DNA from: Anabaena catenula FACHB-362
Lineage (GTDB): Bacteria > Cyanobacteriota > Cyanobacteriia > Cyanobacteriales > Nostocaceae
NCBI RefSeq assembly: GCF_014698735.1
Contig: NZ_JACJTQ010000010.1
Span: 62,001 to 126,000 of the forward strand
Direction of reading: 5' to 3'
DNA length: 64,000 bases
Each line of letters starts with the position of its first letter. Position 1 is the stretch's first letter. A model generated the notes under the pieces. That model did no database searches and had not been told where the DNA came from. It was given only the letters and a program-made list of their open reading frames with translations. Shown here piece after piece: positions 21,350-30,155 of this stretch. Position numbers and translations under genes: made by a program.

Positions 21350-22267
21350 TTGATAAATCTCTTAGAACTATACGTTAAGTTAGTGGGATTAGTCCTAGTA
21401 GGAGTCATCCTAGGACGCAAATTACCTGATACATTTCCTACTCGTTTAGGTCAATTTCTGTTTTGGATAGGAGTACCGATCAGCATTATTGCTTTTTTAC
21501 GCCAAACAGATTTATCGGGACAGATTTGGATTGCACCAGTTATAGCTCACGTAGCTATCTTACTAGGGGCATTTTTAGCTTGGTTAGGGATTAAAGGTCA
21601 AGCCTATTTGACAAAATCTCTCCCGCAACCATCAACACAAGGTAGTTTCATTTTAGCGGCTATGGTAGGTAACACTGGTTATCTGGGCTTTCCCATCACC
21701 TTAGCAATGGTAGGCAAAGAATACTTCGCTTGGGCATTATTCTACGATTTATTGGGGTCACTCTTCGGAGCTTATGGTTTGGGTGTATTACTAGCAGTCC
21801 GTTTTGGCAACACAGTCCAAAATTATGGACAGATGGCTAAAGTAATCTTAATCAATCCTGCCCTCTGGAGTTTTGGATTGGGGTTGCTATTTCGCCAAGT
21901 GACAATTCCCACAGTGTTGGAATTTTGCTTAGATAAATTAGCTTGGAGTGCTGTAGCTTTATCCTTGATTTTAATTGGGATGCGACTCTCACGGCTGAAT
22001 TCTGGGTACAAACTACCTCAAGCCGGGAGTAGTTTATTTATCAAAATGCTTTTAGTTCCCTTAATTTTGGGTAGCACCTTGCCACTTGTTGGTGTCAGTG
22101 GTGGTGCAGCACAAGTAATTGTATTACAAATGGCCATGCCTCCAGCTTTTGCCACATTGGTATTAGCTGAAACCTTTGATCTAGATCGTGACTTGGCAGT
22201 GACTGCTTTAGCGATGGGGGCGATGGTATTGTTAGTTACTCTACCCGTTTGGTTGTGGTTGTTCTAA
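21350..22267 (+). CDS. AEC-family (auxin efflux carrier-like) transporter
   Basis: A 305-residue membrane protein with ten hydrophobic segments. It has the family's two five-helix halves and a conserved mid-region, AAMVGNTGYLGFPITLAMVGK (about 100-120). Bacterial members move malonate, malate or other organic anions; the substrate here is unknown. The only nearby start is TTG at 21350 (TTGATAAATCTC). The frame remains open a little further upstream, so the exact start is uncertain. Confidence 0.82.
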   Translation: MINLLELYVKLVGLVLVGVILGRKLPDTFPTRLGQFLFWIGVPISIIAFLRQTDLSGQIWIAPVIAHVAILLGAFLAWLGIKGQAYLTKSLPQPSTQGSFILAAMVGNTGYLGFPITLAMVGKEYFAWALFYDLLGSLFGAYGLGVLLAVRFGNTVQNYGQMAKVILINPALWSFGLGLLFRQVTIPTVLEFCLDKLAWSAVALSLILIGMRLSRLNSGYKLPQAGSSLFIKMLLVPLILGSTLPLVGVSGGAAQVIVLQMAMPPAFATLVLAETFDLDRDLAVTALAMGAMVLLVTLPVWLWLF

Positions 22268-22307
22268 TTTTGGATTTGAATTTCGGATTAGTCGTTTTTT
22301 CACCAAA

Positions 22308-22826
22308 TCAACACCGTTGACTCAGATTTTCCAGCAAATCCCCTGGATTCATATGTTCATACATTTCAAAGGGTTGATGAATCCAGGGGTTATCGGGTAG
22401 ATAATCAACATAGTAATAGGGAGTAATGACTGAACAGGCTTTATACCAAATAACGGCGGTGCGAATTTCTGCAATTGGGTACTGACTATATTGCTGTAGC
22501 CAAGGAATAGTTTGTTGCAGAGTGATCCCAGAGTCTACTAAATCATCTACTAGCAGAATCCGGGAACCTAATGTGTCGGTAGTCATCGTTAAGTGAGGGG
22601 AAACTATTAAACCCCCTTTTTTCTGCTTACCAGTACCGCTGTAAGATGATGTAGCTAAAATTGCTAAAGGTTGATTGTATATCCGTGATAAGATATCACC
22701 CACTCGCAGTCCACCTCTAGCAAGACAGACAATTTGGTTAAATTGCCAACCTGATTGATAAATCTTGACAGCTAATTGTTCAATTTTATGGTGATAATCT
22801 GACCAAGAAATGTAAAGGTCTGACAT
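22308..22826 (-). CDS. Phosphoribosyltransferase-domain protein
   Basis: A 172-residue type I phosphoribosyltransferase fold. The PRPP-binding motif is ILLVDDLVDSGITLQQ (about 90-105). The early IVCLARGGLRVGDIL segment is the usual pyrophosphate-loop region. It resembles xanthine/hypoxanthine phosphoribosyltransferases, but the purine-specificity region is not diagnostic, so the base used is uncertain. It is transcribed divergently from the symporter gene, whose start is 75 bases away. Confidence 0.8.
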   Translation of the reverse strand: MSDLYISWSDYHHKIEQLAVKIYQSGWQFNQIVCLARGGLRVGDILSRIYNQPLAILATSSYSGTGKQKKGGLIVSPHLTMTTDTLGSRILLVDDLVDSGITLQQTIPWLQQYSQYPIAEIRTAVIWYKACSVITPYYYVDYLPDNPWIHQPFEMYEHMNPGDLLENLSQRC

Positions 22827-22900
22827 AAGATTCTGGAAATTGTGTTAACTAATACTTCAAGTAAGCCAAGTTATTTATTTTAAAATAAGCGGGATTTATT

Positions 22901-24349
22901 ATGAAAGATGCTGATGGCAATTTGCCAAAATCTTTGACAAGTCAAAAATTAGATTTAAAAACTAAACTGGCTTATGGTGCTGGTGATTTAGGCCCAGCAA
23001 TTACTTCCAATATTGCCATCTTTTATCTGTTGGTGTTTTTTACCAATGTGGCTGGTATTCCCGCAGGTTTAGCTGGCAGTATTTTGATGATTGGCAAAAT
23101 TTGGGATGCTGTCAATGATCCGATTGTCGGATGGTTGACTGATAAAACTAAATCTCGCCGCTGGGGTCGTCGTTTACCTTGGATGCTATATGGGGCAATT
23201 CCTTTTGGTATTTTCTTTTTCTTACAGTGGATTGTACCGAAATTTAGTGCTAATCAAAGTAGTAATATTTGGCCATTGTTCTGCTATTACGTAGCAATTG
23301 GAGTCCTATCTCAGGCGTTTTTCACTGTTGTTAATTTGCCTTATACGGCAATGACACCTGAACTATCTCAAGATTATGATGAACGTACTAGCCTGAATAG
23401 CTTTCGCTTTACTTTTTCTATTAGTGGCAGTATTGTATCGTTGATTTTAGCGCAAATTGTTTTTTCTGTCATTGTCAATCCTCAACAACAATATCTAGTT
23501 TTAGCAGCTATTTGTACTGTTATTTCGGTTTTATCCTTATATTGGTGCGTTTATGGAACACGCGATCGCATTATGGCTTTTGAGGCTAAACGTATTCAAC
23601 TGGAGGAACCAGCAGAAATTCCTTTTATTGAACAATTAAAAATAGTCTTTAGTAATAAACCGTTTTTATTTGTTATCGCTATCTATCTTTTTTCTTGGTT
23701 AGGTGTACAAATCACAGCAAGTATAATTCCCTTTTTTGTCATTTACTGTATGGGACTGAAAAATTCAGATGTTCCTACAGTTCTGATTGCTGTACAAGCA
23801 ACTGCGTTATTAATGCTATTCGTTTGGAGTAATTTAAGTAAAAAAATTGGTAAAAAAATTGTTTATTTTATGGGGATGAGTGTATGGATTATCGCCGCTG
23901 CTGGACTATTTTTCTTAAAATCTAATCAAATTGGTTTGATGTATTTAATGGCTGTAATGGCAGGTGTTGGTGTTTCTACAGCTTATCTAATTCCCTGGTC
24001 AATGATTCCTGATGTGATTGAGTTAGACGAATTGCAAACCGGACAACGACGGGAAGGAATTTTTTACGGTTTTATGGTTTTATTACAAAAGTTTGGTTTA
24101 GCTTTTGGGCTATTTATAGTCGGTAATGCTTTAGAAGCTTCTGGTTTTAAAGCGGCTGTAGTTGGGCAAAGCACGCTTCCCATACAACCTGATTCAGCAT
24201 TGTTTGCTATTCGGATTGCTGTGGGACCAATACCCACAATTTGTTTAATTATTGGTTTGATTTTAACTTTTTTCTATCCTATTACCCGCGAGATGCATGC
24301 AGAAATTATGTTGAAGCTGCAAGAACGACGAGAGAAGATGGGGGAATAA
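22901..24349 (+). CDS. GPH-family (MelB-like) sugar:cation symporter
   Basis: A 482-residue transporter with twelve hydrophobic segments. It has the signature of the glycoside-pentoside-hexuronide:cation symporter family: KLAYGAGDLGPAITSNI near the N-terminus, and GKIWDAVNDPIVGWLTDKTK followed by SRRWGRRLPWML, where MelB has its cation-site Asp residues. The likely function is import of a glycoside or related sugar with Na+ or H+. No sugar-metabolism genes are adjacent. Confidence 0.9.
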   Translation: MKDADGNLPKSLTSQKLDLKTKLAYGAGDLGPAITSNIAIFYLLVFFTNVAGIPAGLAGSILMIGKIWDAVNDPIVGWLTDKTKSRRWGRRLPWMLYGAIPFGIFFFLQWIVPKFSANQSSNIWPLFCYYVAIGVLSQAFFTVVNLPYTAMTPELSQDYDERTSLNSFRFTFSISGSIVSLILAQIVFSVIVNPQQQYLVLAAICTVISVLSLYWCVYGTRDRIMAFEAKRIQLEEPAEIPFIEQLKIVFSNKPFLFVIAIYLFSWLGVQITASIIPFFVIYCMGLKNSDVPTVLIAVQATALLMLFVWSNLSKKIGKKIVYFMGMSVWIIAAAGLFFLKSNQIGLMYLMAVMAGVGVSTAYLIPWSMIPDVIELDELQTGQRREGIFYGFMVLLQKFGLAFGLFIVGNALEASGFKAAVVGQSTLPIQPDSALFAIRIAVGPIPTICLIIGLILTFFYPITREMHAEIMLKLQERREKMGE

Positions 24350-24370
24350 TTAATTTTGTATATAAATAAA

Positions 24371-24402
24371 ACAGGGTGCAGATATGATATCCATCACCCT
24401 GT
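24371..24402. terminator. Bidirectional hairpin between convergent genes
   Basis: ACAGGGTG (24371-24378) pairs perfectly with CACCCTGT (24395-24402) between the convergent symporter and DUF3037 genes, a good position for a shared terminator. It lacks a long T run on either strand. Confidence 0.5.
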
Positions 24403-24445
24403 AAATGTGAAGTAGATTTATAAAAACTTTCATCATGGTTCGCGG

Positions 24446-25300
24446 TTAAACGTGGATTGGTAGAGTTATATTTACATCTACAATTTGCTTGCTGACCCAA
24501 CGTTCTACAGCGTTTTCTTGAAGAATATCTGCCCCTACTTCCTCATAAGTGGCAATATTTTTTCGATATGCGTTTTCAATCTCGTGATAGTTATGTTGTT
24601 CTACTTTTGGTGGAAGCACAACTATTGCGAGGGGAAAATTAGGATGGTTGCTCTTTACATCTAAAATTCGCCAAAAAACCGCATCTGTTAGTCTATCAGG
24701 TACATCAACTTCAAAAGAGATTCCATGTGCTGCGAAGTAAGGTTTACCATTAGCAACAACGATATCAAACTTATTATTTTTGTGCTTACCAGGAAGTTCA
24801 TAATCGTTTCTTAGTAATTCTTTGGCTACGTCTCCAAATTCTTGGATTAGCACTTCCCGTGTTTTAGACCTGACAATTTTAGCAGCAGCTTTACGGTCAC
24901 GCGGCTTAAATTTAAGATTTGATTCTAGTTGTGGCTCACGCAAATAAGTATTAGCAATATCTTGTAGCAATTTATCCACAGTATTTAGTGAACCGCGAGG
25001 TTCTGTGAACTGAATACTATTCATCCAGCCCTGTGCTATTTTTAAGAGTCGTTCTTGGTTGGATACTCCATTAAGCTTGTCTCCTGGAAATAGAAGTCCT
25101 TCTTTAGCTCCATTTTCCATACGATGAGCAAAATCTTTCAGGAAACCAATTTCTTCCATACCAAAATGGCGTACTCGTTCCCAGTTCTTTACAAAGTGTA
25201 TTTTGACGGCATTATTGTCAAAAGCAAGCACGCCAATATTAATCCGCTCATCTGCGATCGGATCAGGAACATACTGAATTACACTGTATCTACTTGCCAT
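24446..25300 (-). CDS. DUF3037 protein paired with HipA-like kinase
   Basis: A 284-residue soluble protein. Its N-terminus (RYSVIQYVPDPIADERINIG, then VLAFD) is the DUF3037 signature. The biochemical function is unknown. It starts 21 bases after the HipA-like kinase gene, an arrangement I know from many genomes. A two-protein module is therefore likely, possibly a toxin/antitoxin-like or regulatory pair. Confidence 0.8.
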   Translation of the reverse strand: MASRYSVIQYVPDPIADERINIGVLAFDNNAVKIHFVKNWERVRHFGMEEIGFLKDFAHRMENGAKEGLLFPGDKLNGVSNQERLLKIAQGWMNSIQFTEPRGSLNTVDKLLQDIANTYLREPQLESNLKFKPRDRKAAAKIVRSKTREVLIQEFGDVAKELLRNDYELPGKHKNNKFDIVVANGKPYFAAHGISFEVDVPDRLTDAVFWRILDVKSNHPNFPLAIVVLPPKVEQHNYHEIENAYRKNIATYEEVGADILQENAVERWVSKQIVDVNITLPIHV

Positions 25301-25321
25301 AGCGCCTCAGTTACACATTGG

Positions 25322-26101
25322 CTAAAGGGATTCTAGCAATTCTTGCTGACGTTTTATGAAGAACTCTAACATTGTTATTCTCTCATTCATTGTAATTCCC
25401 CACTCGTTAGGAGGGCTAACTACTGCTTGGATGATCATTTCTTCTGTAACTGTCTCAAGGACAGAAAGAGCTTGTCTAATTTCATTATCTTTTAAACTAC
25501 ATACTGAAACAATTCTCTGATCTGGCTTTGCCTCTGAAGCATTGTTCAGAGATTCTGCTGTCCAATCAGGCCCACTTGGAAAGAAATGACCGTGATCTAC
25601 AGAATACACTAAACAGGGATGGGCTTTTTGATATATAAATTGCTGATCTTGGCTGTACACCCAACCAAATAACACGCTCAACAAAGCAAACCGTTCTCGA
25701 TTCCCAGTGTGGTCTTTGTATTTTCTCATGTCATGATCATCAAGACAATCACGAATGAAATGAGTTGCATGGGCTTTACCAGGAGCTAAGAAGGCAAATT
25801 CTGGATCTAGTTCCAGTAATTCTGGTGAGATTTCAACGATTTGCGGCTTACCAACAGGCGCTCCCATTGCTAAACCTAATCGTGCCACAATTTGATCATT
25901 GATAATTTGCCGACCAGCCTGCTGACCCTTCACAACATAGTCACAGTTGTCAATTCCCTTGGCTCTAACAGGACGAGCCGCAGAATTCCATCCACTTAGC
26001 AAGGTAGTTATAAGTACTGGTTCTTCAGGGTTTTTGAGTAATTTTTCTAAAGAAAGTTTCCATCTTGCCCTATCTTCTTCTATATTTATTTCGTTGTTCA
26101 C
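25322..26101 (-). CDS. HipA-like kinase-fold protein
   Basis: A 259-residue protein resembling compact HipA/PI-kinase-fold proteins. YVVKGQQAGRQIINDQIVARLG (about 50-71) corresponds to the ATP-binding lysine and following helix. FGWVYSQDQQFIYQ corresponds to the catalytic loop, where the canonical DxxxxN has the Asp but not the Asn. YSVDHGHFF gives the metal-binding Asp. It lacks the HTH partner HipB and the N-terminal HipA subdomain. The missing loop Asn leaves open whether it is an active kinase. It forms an operon with DUF3037. Confidence 0.72.
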   Translation of the reverse strand: MNNEINIEEDRARWKLSLEKLLKNPEEPVLITTLLSGWNSAARPVRAKGIDNCDYVVKGQQAGRQIINDQIVARLGLAMGAPVGKPQIVEISPELLELDPEFAFLAPGKAHATHFIRDCLDDHDMRKYKDHTGNRERFALLSVLFGWVYSQDQQFIYQKAHPCLVYSVDHGHFFPSGPDWTAESLNNASEAKPDQRIVSVCSLKDNEIRQALSVLETVTEEMIIQAVVSPPNEWGITMNERITMLEFFIKRQQELLESL

Positions 26102-26540
26102 ATGATGGCTGTAAAATCAAAAAAATGATCCCAATTTTATTGGTTAAGAATTGACAATACTTGATTTTCGTTACTTAAACAAGTGTCATATTGCTTTTAT
26201 ATTTTCTACTATCAATAATATTTCAGTGCATGCAACATTGCCTAAAACTGAAGCACTTCCAGCAATTAAACCACCATCTAAAACTAGTGCGGAATGTGGG
26301 TTAAAACTACGGAGATGAGGACGATATCTACGTTATCTCCACATCCGCATGATTTCTGAGGCTACTGAATAAAGTAACGGAATATGAAGTTTATATTAAG
26401 AAGTATGAATATTCCTAATGCAAAACTAAATAATATTTTATTATAATACGTATAAGAAACGTTAATATTTCAAAACGGCTGTTGTTGGGGATTAATTTTG
26501 GCTTGAAAAATCAATTTTTTGAATAGGGGAACAGAGATCG
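26102..26540. other. Intergenic region with a possible decayed gene
   Basis: About 440 bases. On the minus strand, about 26300-26190, a frame reads like the end of a real protein (HSALVLDGGLIAGSASVLGN and onward, ending ..ENIKAI before a stop) but has no start or upstream continuation in frame. The rest is AT-rich. Confidence 0.35.
26190..26305 (-). pseudogene. Possible C-terminal remnant of an unidentified gene
   Basis: The minus-strand frame from about 26305 encodes FNPHSALVLDGGLIAGSASV and then LGNVACTEILLIVENIKAI before a TGA. The composition is protein-like (hydrophobic/glycine-rich), but there is no upstream extension without a frame break. The family was not recognised; this may be chance. 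Confidence 0.25.
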
Positions 26541-26843
26541 ATGAATAAATATTTAATGAAAACCATAGACTATCAAGAATGGAAGATTGAACTATATCAG
26601 TGGTTTGCCAAAAAAAGATTTGAAATCATCTGCCACAGCCCAACTGGTAACAAGCTAGATTACTCAAAAATATCTATGCGCTGTTGGTTCAACGAGGATT
26701 TTGCTATCGATGAAGCTAAGGAATTTATAGACTTAATTATTAGCCAACAAAATATAAATCCAATAACAGTATCAAAATCAAAGTGGAATCACTTTGAATT
26801 AGCTGAAACTCAACAAGTAGATTTATCAAAGTTGGCAGGTTAA
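26541..26843 (+). CDS. Hypothetical protein, 100 residues
   Basis: A small soluble protein beginning MNKYLMKTIDYQEWKIELYQ and continuing with RFEIICHSPTGNKLDYSKIS and RCWFNEDFAIDEAKEFIDLI. The alternating strand/helix pattern and the final acidic helix look like a small alpha/beta domain. A GGGGAACAGAGA tract lies just before the ATG. No family was recognised and nothing nearby suggests a role. Confidence 0.6.
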   Translation: MNKYLMKTIDYQEWKIELYQWFAKKRFEIICHSPTGNKLDYSKISMRCWFNEDFAIDEAKEFIDLIISQQNINPITVSKSKWNHFELAETQQVDLSKLAG

Positions 26844-26894
26844 AGTTAGCGGTGGGTATCAATTCATTGTTTTTTGCTCTTGTGTTTACATTAA

Positions 26895-28088
26895 TTATTT
26901 AATGTATCCAGACAAATAAGCGCCCCAACCAATTAAACTACCACCTAATACGAGCCATACAGCATTAATGCGATAGCGCAGTACTAAAATTACTGAGATG
27001 AGAGCGATCGCACTTGCAATAAAATCCATATAAGGCGCTTTTTGTATTGTTAACGTCGCTACTCCTAATTGCAGCGTAGTCAATACCATGAGCGCCACAG
27101 CACTGACATTGACAGAATCTAAAAAAGCCCTTGTCCAAGCAGAGGCGCGTAAACGGGGAATCAAGGGGTTTAAAGCGGCAACGAACAAAAATGAAGGCAG
27201 AAAAATTCCCAAGGTAGCCACGATTGCACCGGGCATACCTGCGATGACATAACCAATAAAAGTAGCAGTAGAAAGAACAGGGCCAGGAGTAAATTGACCA
27301 ATTGCGATCGCATCTAGTAACTGCTGTTGTGTCAACCAGCCATATTCTTCAACTAATCCACCTTGCAAAAAAGCTACTAATAAATAGCCACCACCAAACA
27401 ACACACTACCAACTTTCAGAAAAAACCAACCTAATTGCCACAAAGGCACAGATACAGCACTTACTGATGTCGCTTGCCAAGTTGCACCTATGGTTAAACC
27501 AGCAATTAATAAATTAGTCTGATTTCCTGGACTATTATTTTTATTACCACCATTTAACCAAAGCATACCTAAAAATCCGCCAATTAATAGAGCAATAATT
27601 TCATTGACTTTCCAGAAAAATGTCGCCACCCCCACAATTACTGCAATTACTAATAATTTGCGTGTTTTCACGGCTTTTTTTGCCAAGCCCCAAATAGCAT
27701 TCAGGATAATGGCTAAAACAGCCGGTTTAATCCCATAAAGTAAAGGTGCAACTTGGGGTAAAGTACCATATTTGACATAAATCCAGGCAAATACACCTGT
27801 AATTACCACCGCAGGTAAAATAAAACAAACACCCGCTACAATTAACCCCAACCATCCTGCATAAATGTATCCAATATGAATCGCCATTTCTGTAGAGTTG
27901 GGGCCAGGAATTAGGTTAGTTGCACCAAGCAAATCCAGAAAATGTTCTCGTGTCAGCCACTGACGGCGCTTGACTACCTCATCTTCTATCATGGCAATAT
28001 GGGCAACTGGTCCCCCAAAGCCAATAATGCCTAATTTCAAAAAGAGTTTAGCGACTTCACCCAAACGACTCAACGGTAATTTATTCAT
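26895..28088 (-). CDS. chrA: Chromate transporter ChrA (CHR family, two-domain)
   Basis: A 397-residue inner-membrane protein of the CHR family. It has two homologous CHR halves, each with the GxxxFGGP or LFGGGYLLVAFL signature: FLKLGIIGFGGPVAHIAMIE near residue 16, and FLKVGSVLFGGGYLLVAFLQ near 235. NLIPGPNSTEMAIHIGY and AIGQFTPGPVLSTATFIGY are the matching second motifs. It exports chromate with proton exchange in characterised members. In cyanobacteria such genes are sometimes linked to sulfate metabolism, which is not seen here. Confidence 0.93.
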   Translation of the reverse strand: MNKLPLSRLGEVAKLFLKLGIIGFGGPVAHIAMIEDEVVKRRQWLTREHFLDLLGATNLIPGPNSTEMAIHIGYIYAGWLGLIVAGVCFILPAVVITGVFAWIYVKYGTLPQVAPLLYGIKPAVLAIILNAIWGLAKKAVKTRKLLVIAVIVGVATFFWKVNEIIALLIGGFLGMLWLNGGNKNNSPGNQTNLLIAGLTIGATWQATSVSAVSVPLWQLGWFFLKVGSVLFGGGYLLVAFLQGGLVEEYGWLTQQQLLDAIAIGQFTPGPVLSTATFIGYVIAGMPGAIVATLGIFLPSFLFVAALNPLIPRLRASAWTRAFLDSVNVSAVALMVLTTLQLGVATLTIQKAPYMDFIASAIALISVILVLRYRINAVWLVLGGSLIGWGAYLSGYIK

Positions 28089-28530
28089 AATTGGCTAGGC
28101 AATATTGTTTAACTGTACGAATGTAATCGCTATTTATAAGCTACTGTTGATAGGTTAAAATTAGATATTTTATTGCATAAACACTAAAATACACTAATTT
28201 GATAGTTTTATAGTAGTATAAGAGTTACTCTTTCAGTAGTAGCCTTGATCCAATTTTATAAAAGTAGCTGTTAACGTTAATAGCGAACAGCTACTTTCCC
28301 TAAATAGAAATTTAGAGCTTTTATTGCTACCGTATATTCTTTTGTCGAAATACGGCTGGTGTTTATAGTGACTTAATATACAAAATATACATAGGAAGTG
28401 CGATTCCCTTGTGCTGATTTACCCTTCTTTAGAAAGCCTATTCTTTTACAGTAATTTATAGCCAGAGTTATAAAAATTACAATCTCCATAGTAAAAATTT
28501 CCCGGAGCCAATACTTGCTTTTTAAATTTG
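28089..28530. other. AT-rich intergenic region before the IscB relic
   Basis: About 440 bases with chrA promoter DNA at the left. I see no gene; the structured RNA-like block starts at about 28531. Confidence 0.45.
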
Positions 28531-28657
28531 GCTGTGATATTTTCTACTTATGCTATATTCTCCGTTATTCCGGGCGACTTACTGGAGAATACAGCAACTC
28601 ATATCACAGCAAAATGGCGGTAACCATGAGAGTACTAGAGTTTTCCTCTAGACTCTC
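28531..28657 (+). ncRNA. Candidate omega RNA upstream of truncated iscB
   Basis: This block has strong nested pairing. GCTGTGATAT (28531-28540) pairs with ATATCACAGC (28601-28610), enclosing TATTCTCC (28556-28563) paired with GGAGAATA (28584-28591), and an unpaired GGCGGTAAC-like linker follows. A second hairpin, GAGAGT (28628-28633)/ACTCTC (28652-28657), encloses CTAGAG/CTCTAG (28635-28640, 28646-28651). It ends 33 bases before the iscB start codon, where the omega RNA of IscB systems lies. IscB uses this RNA to find its DNA target. The match is by position and folding; no sequence model was run. Confidence 0.6.
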
Positions 28658-28689
28658 CTTCTTCTATGTCTAATTTTGGGAAGCAACAA

Positions 28690-28890
28690 ATGACTAAAGT
28701 ATTTCTTCTGGATGCCAATCAACAACCATTATCTCCAGTACGTATTAGTCATGCTAGGATACTGTTGTCACAGGGTAAAGCTGCGGTTTTTAAGCGATAT
28801 CCATTTACCATTATCCTCAAAGAATCCCTCAACAAAATTAAGGTAGAACAATTAAGTTTCAGGATTCACCCTGGTGGTAAAACTAAGTAA
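28690..28890 (+). pseudogene. iscB: IscB N-terminal fragment (RRXRR/PLMP domain)
   Basis: A 66-codon frame starting MTKVFLLDANQQPLSPVRIS and running through ARILLSQGKAAVFKRYPFTI. This is the N-terminal PLMP (RRXRR) domain of IscB, an RNA-guided nuclease ancestral to Cas9. It ends right after the RuvC-I strand (RIHPGGKTK, where active proteins have the catalytic Asp as in KIDPGSKT), then runs into a TAATTCGTAAT-type repeat. The bridge helix, HNH domain and rest of RuvC are absent, so it cannot cut DNA. The frame is also open from an ATG at 28666 (eight extra codons), but the ATG at 28690 fits the family better. Confidence 0.8.
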
Positions 28891-29016
28891 TTCGTAATGC
28901 TTACGACAGGCTATGTCAACGTAATTCGTATACATATTACGTTTTTTAGGTTGATCTACTTATAAGATAGCACCGAAAATTTTTCAGCTATCCTGCTTCA
29001 CCAATTGCCTATTTTT

Positions 29017-30000
29017 TCATATGTACATTTTTGTAAGTTGGGATTTAGCTGTATCTGGGTAATCACTAAATACGCCATCTATACCTAAGCTAAAAAATAT
29101 TTCATATTCTCCTTGAGGATTTTCTTGAAAGTCGAAAGGTAAGAAAAAATCTTCATTGCAAAATGTCCAAGCATGAACTTGTAAGTTAGCTGCATGAGCA
29201 TCATTTACTAACGATGTTGGTGATAGTAATTTACCTGTAATATCTCTAGGAATTAGTAAGTTTTTATTAACTCCTATAGCTTGTGCATATTTAGAAACTT
29301 CTATTAATTCAGTTTTAGTTACTAAATCTTGATATGTACGATTATCTCCATTGGATAAAAAATCATAAGGTTTGCCAGAATTATTAAGCAACTGTACCAA
29401 AGGTAAATCTGTTTTTTTTGCTAATTCTTGTAGGTTACTGACTTCAAAAGATTGAATAAATACAGGTAAATTAATTTTATTTAAAGTTGTCAGCAGGTTT
29501 TCTTCTAATGGTAAACCAATTGATTTAAAGTAACTTGGATGTTTAGTTTCTGGGTAAATACCAATAATTCGACCAAGTTCCAAACTTTTAGCTTGGGCTA
29601 AATCAATGATTTCTTGCAGCGTGGGAATCGTAAAAATTCCATCATAAGCTGTATTTTGCGGACGCAGTTGGGGAATCCGTTCTTTAGCTTTCAAAGTTTT
29701 TAATTCGGCTAAAGTTAAATCTTCTGTAAACCAACCTATTTTTACTTCGCCATCAATTATTTTTGTGGTTTTCAGGTGAGTAAATTCTGCATGAATAGCA
29801 ATATCGGTAGTTTCAGAAATTTCATTTTCATGACGAGCAATTAAAATACCATCTTTGGTAATTACTAAATCTGGTTCAATATAATCAGCACCTAAATCAA
29901 TTGCTAATTCATAAGCAGCTAAAGTATGTTCAGGACGATAGCCACTTGCACCTCGGTGAGCAATAATAATAGGAGATTGGTTCGTGGAGTTTTTAGCCAT
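29017..30000 (-). CDS. Glycerophosphodiester phosphodiesterase
   Basis: A 327-residue GDPD-family TIM barrel hydrolysing glycerophosphodiesters to glycerol-3-phosphate and an alcohol. Visible active-site residues are H15-R16 and E24 (AHRGASGYRPEHT), E42 and D44 (DYIEPDL) and H57 (ARHENEISETT). No signal peptide is seen, so it is probably cytoplasmic, unlike periplasmic GlpQ. It is transcribed divergently from the VWA gene. Confidence 0.92.
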   Translation of the reverse strand: MAKNSTNQSPIIIAHRGASGYRPEHTLAAYELAIDLGADYIEPDLVITKDGILIARHENEISETTDIAIHAEFTHLKTTKIIDGEVKIGWFTEDLTLAELKTLKAKERIPQLRPQNTAYDGIFTIPTLQEIIDLAQAKSLELGRIIGIYPETKHPSYFKSIGLPLEENLLTTLNKINLPVFIQSFEVSNLQELAKKTDLPLVQLLNNSGKPYDFLSNGDNRTYQDLVTKTELIEVSKYAQAIGVNKNLLIPRDITGKLLSPTSLVNDAHAANLQVHAWTFCNEDFFLPFDFQENPQGEYEIFFSLGIDGVFSDYPDTAKSQLTKMYI

Positions 30001-30155
30001 AGTCTAAACAATGAGTTTCTTATATCTGTATTTTTACATACTTATCCATTTTGACAAACCCAAAATATTACAATATTTTAAAGTAATATTTTTCACAGGA
30101 AATAAATATTTAAAATAAAGATACACTATACATAAGTGAAATTGGGGTTACAGCT

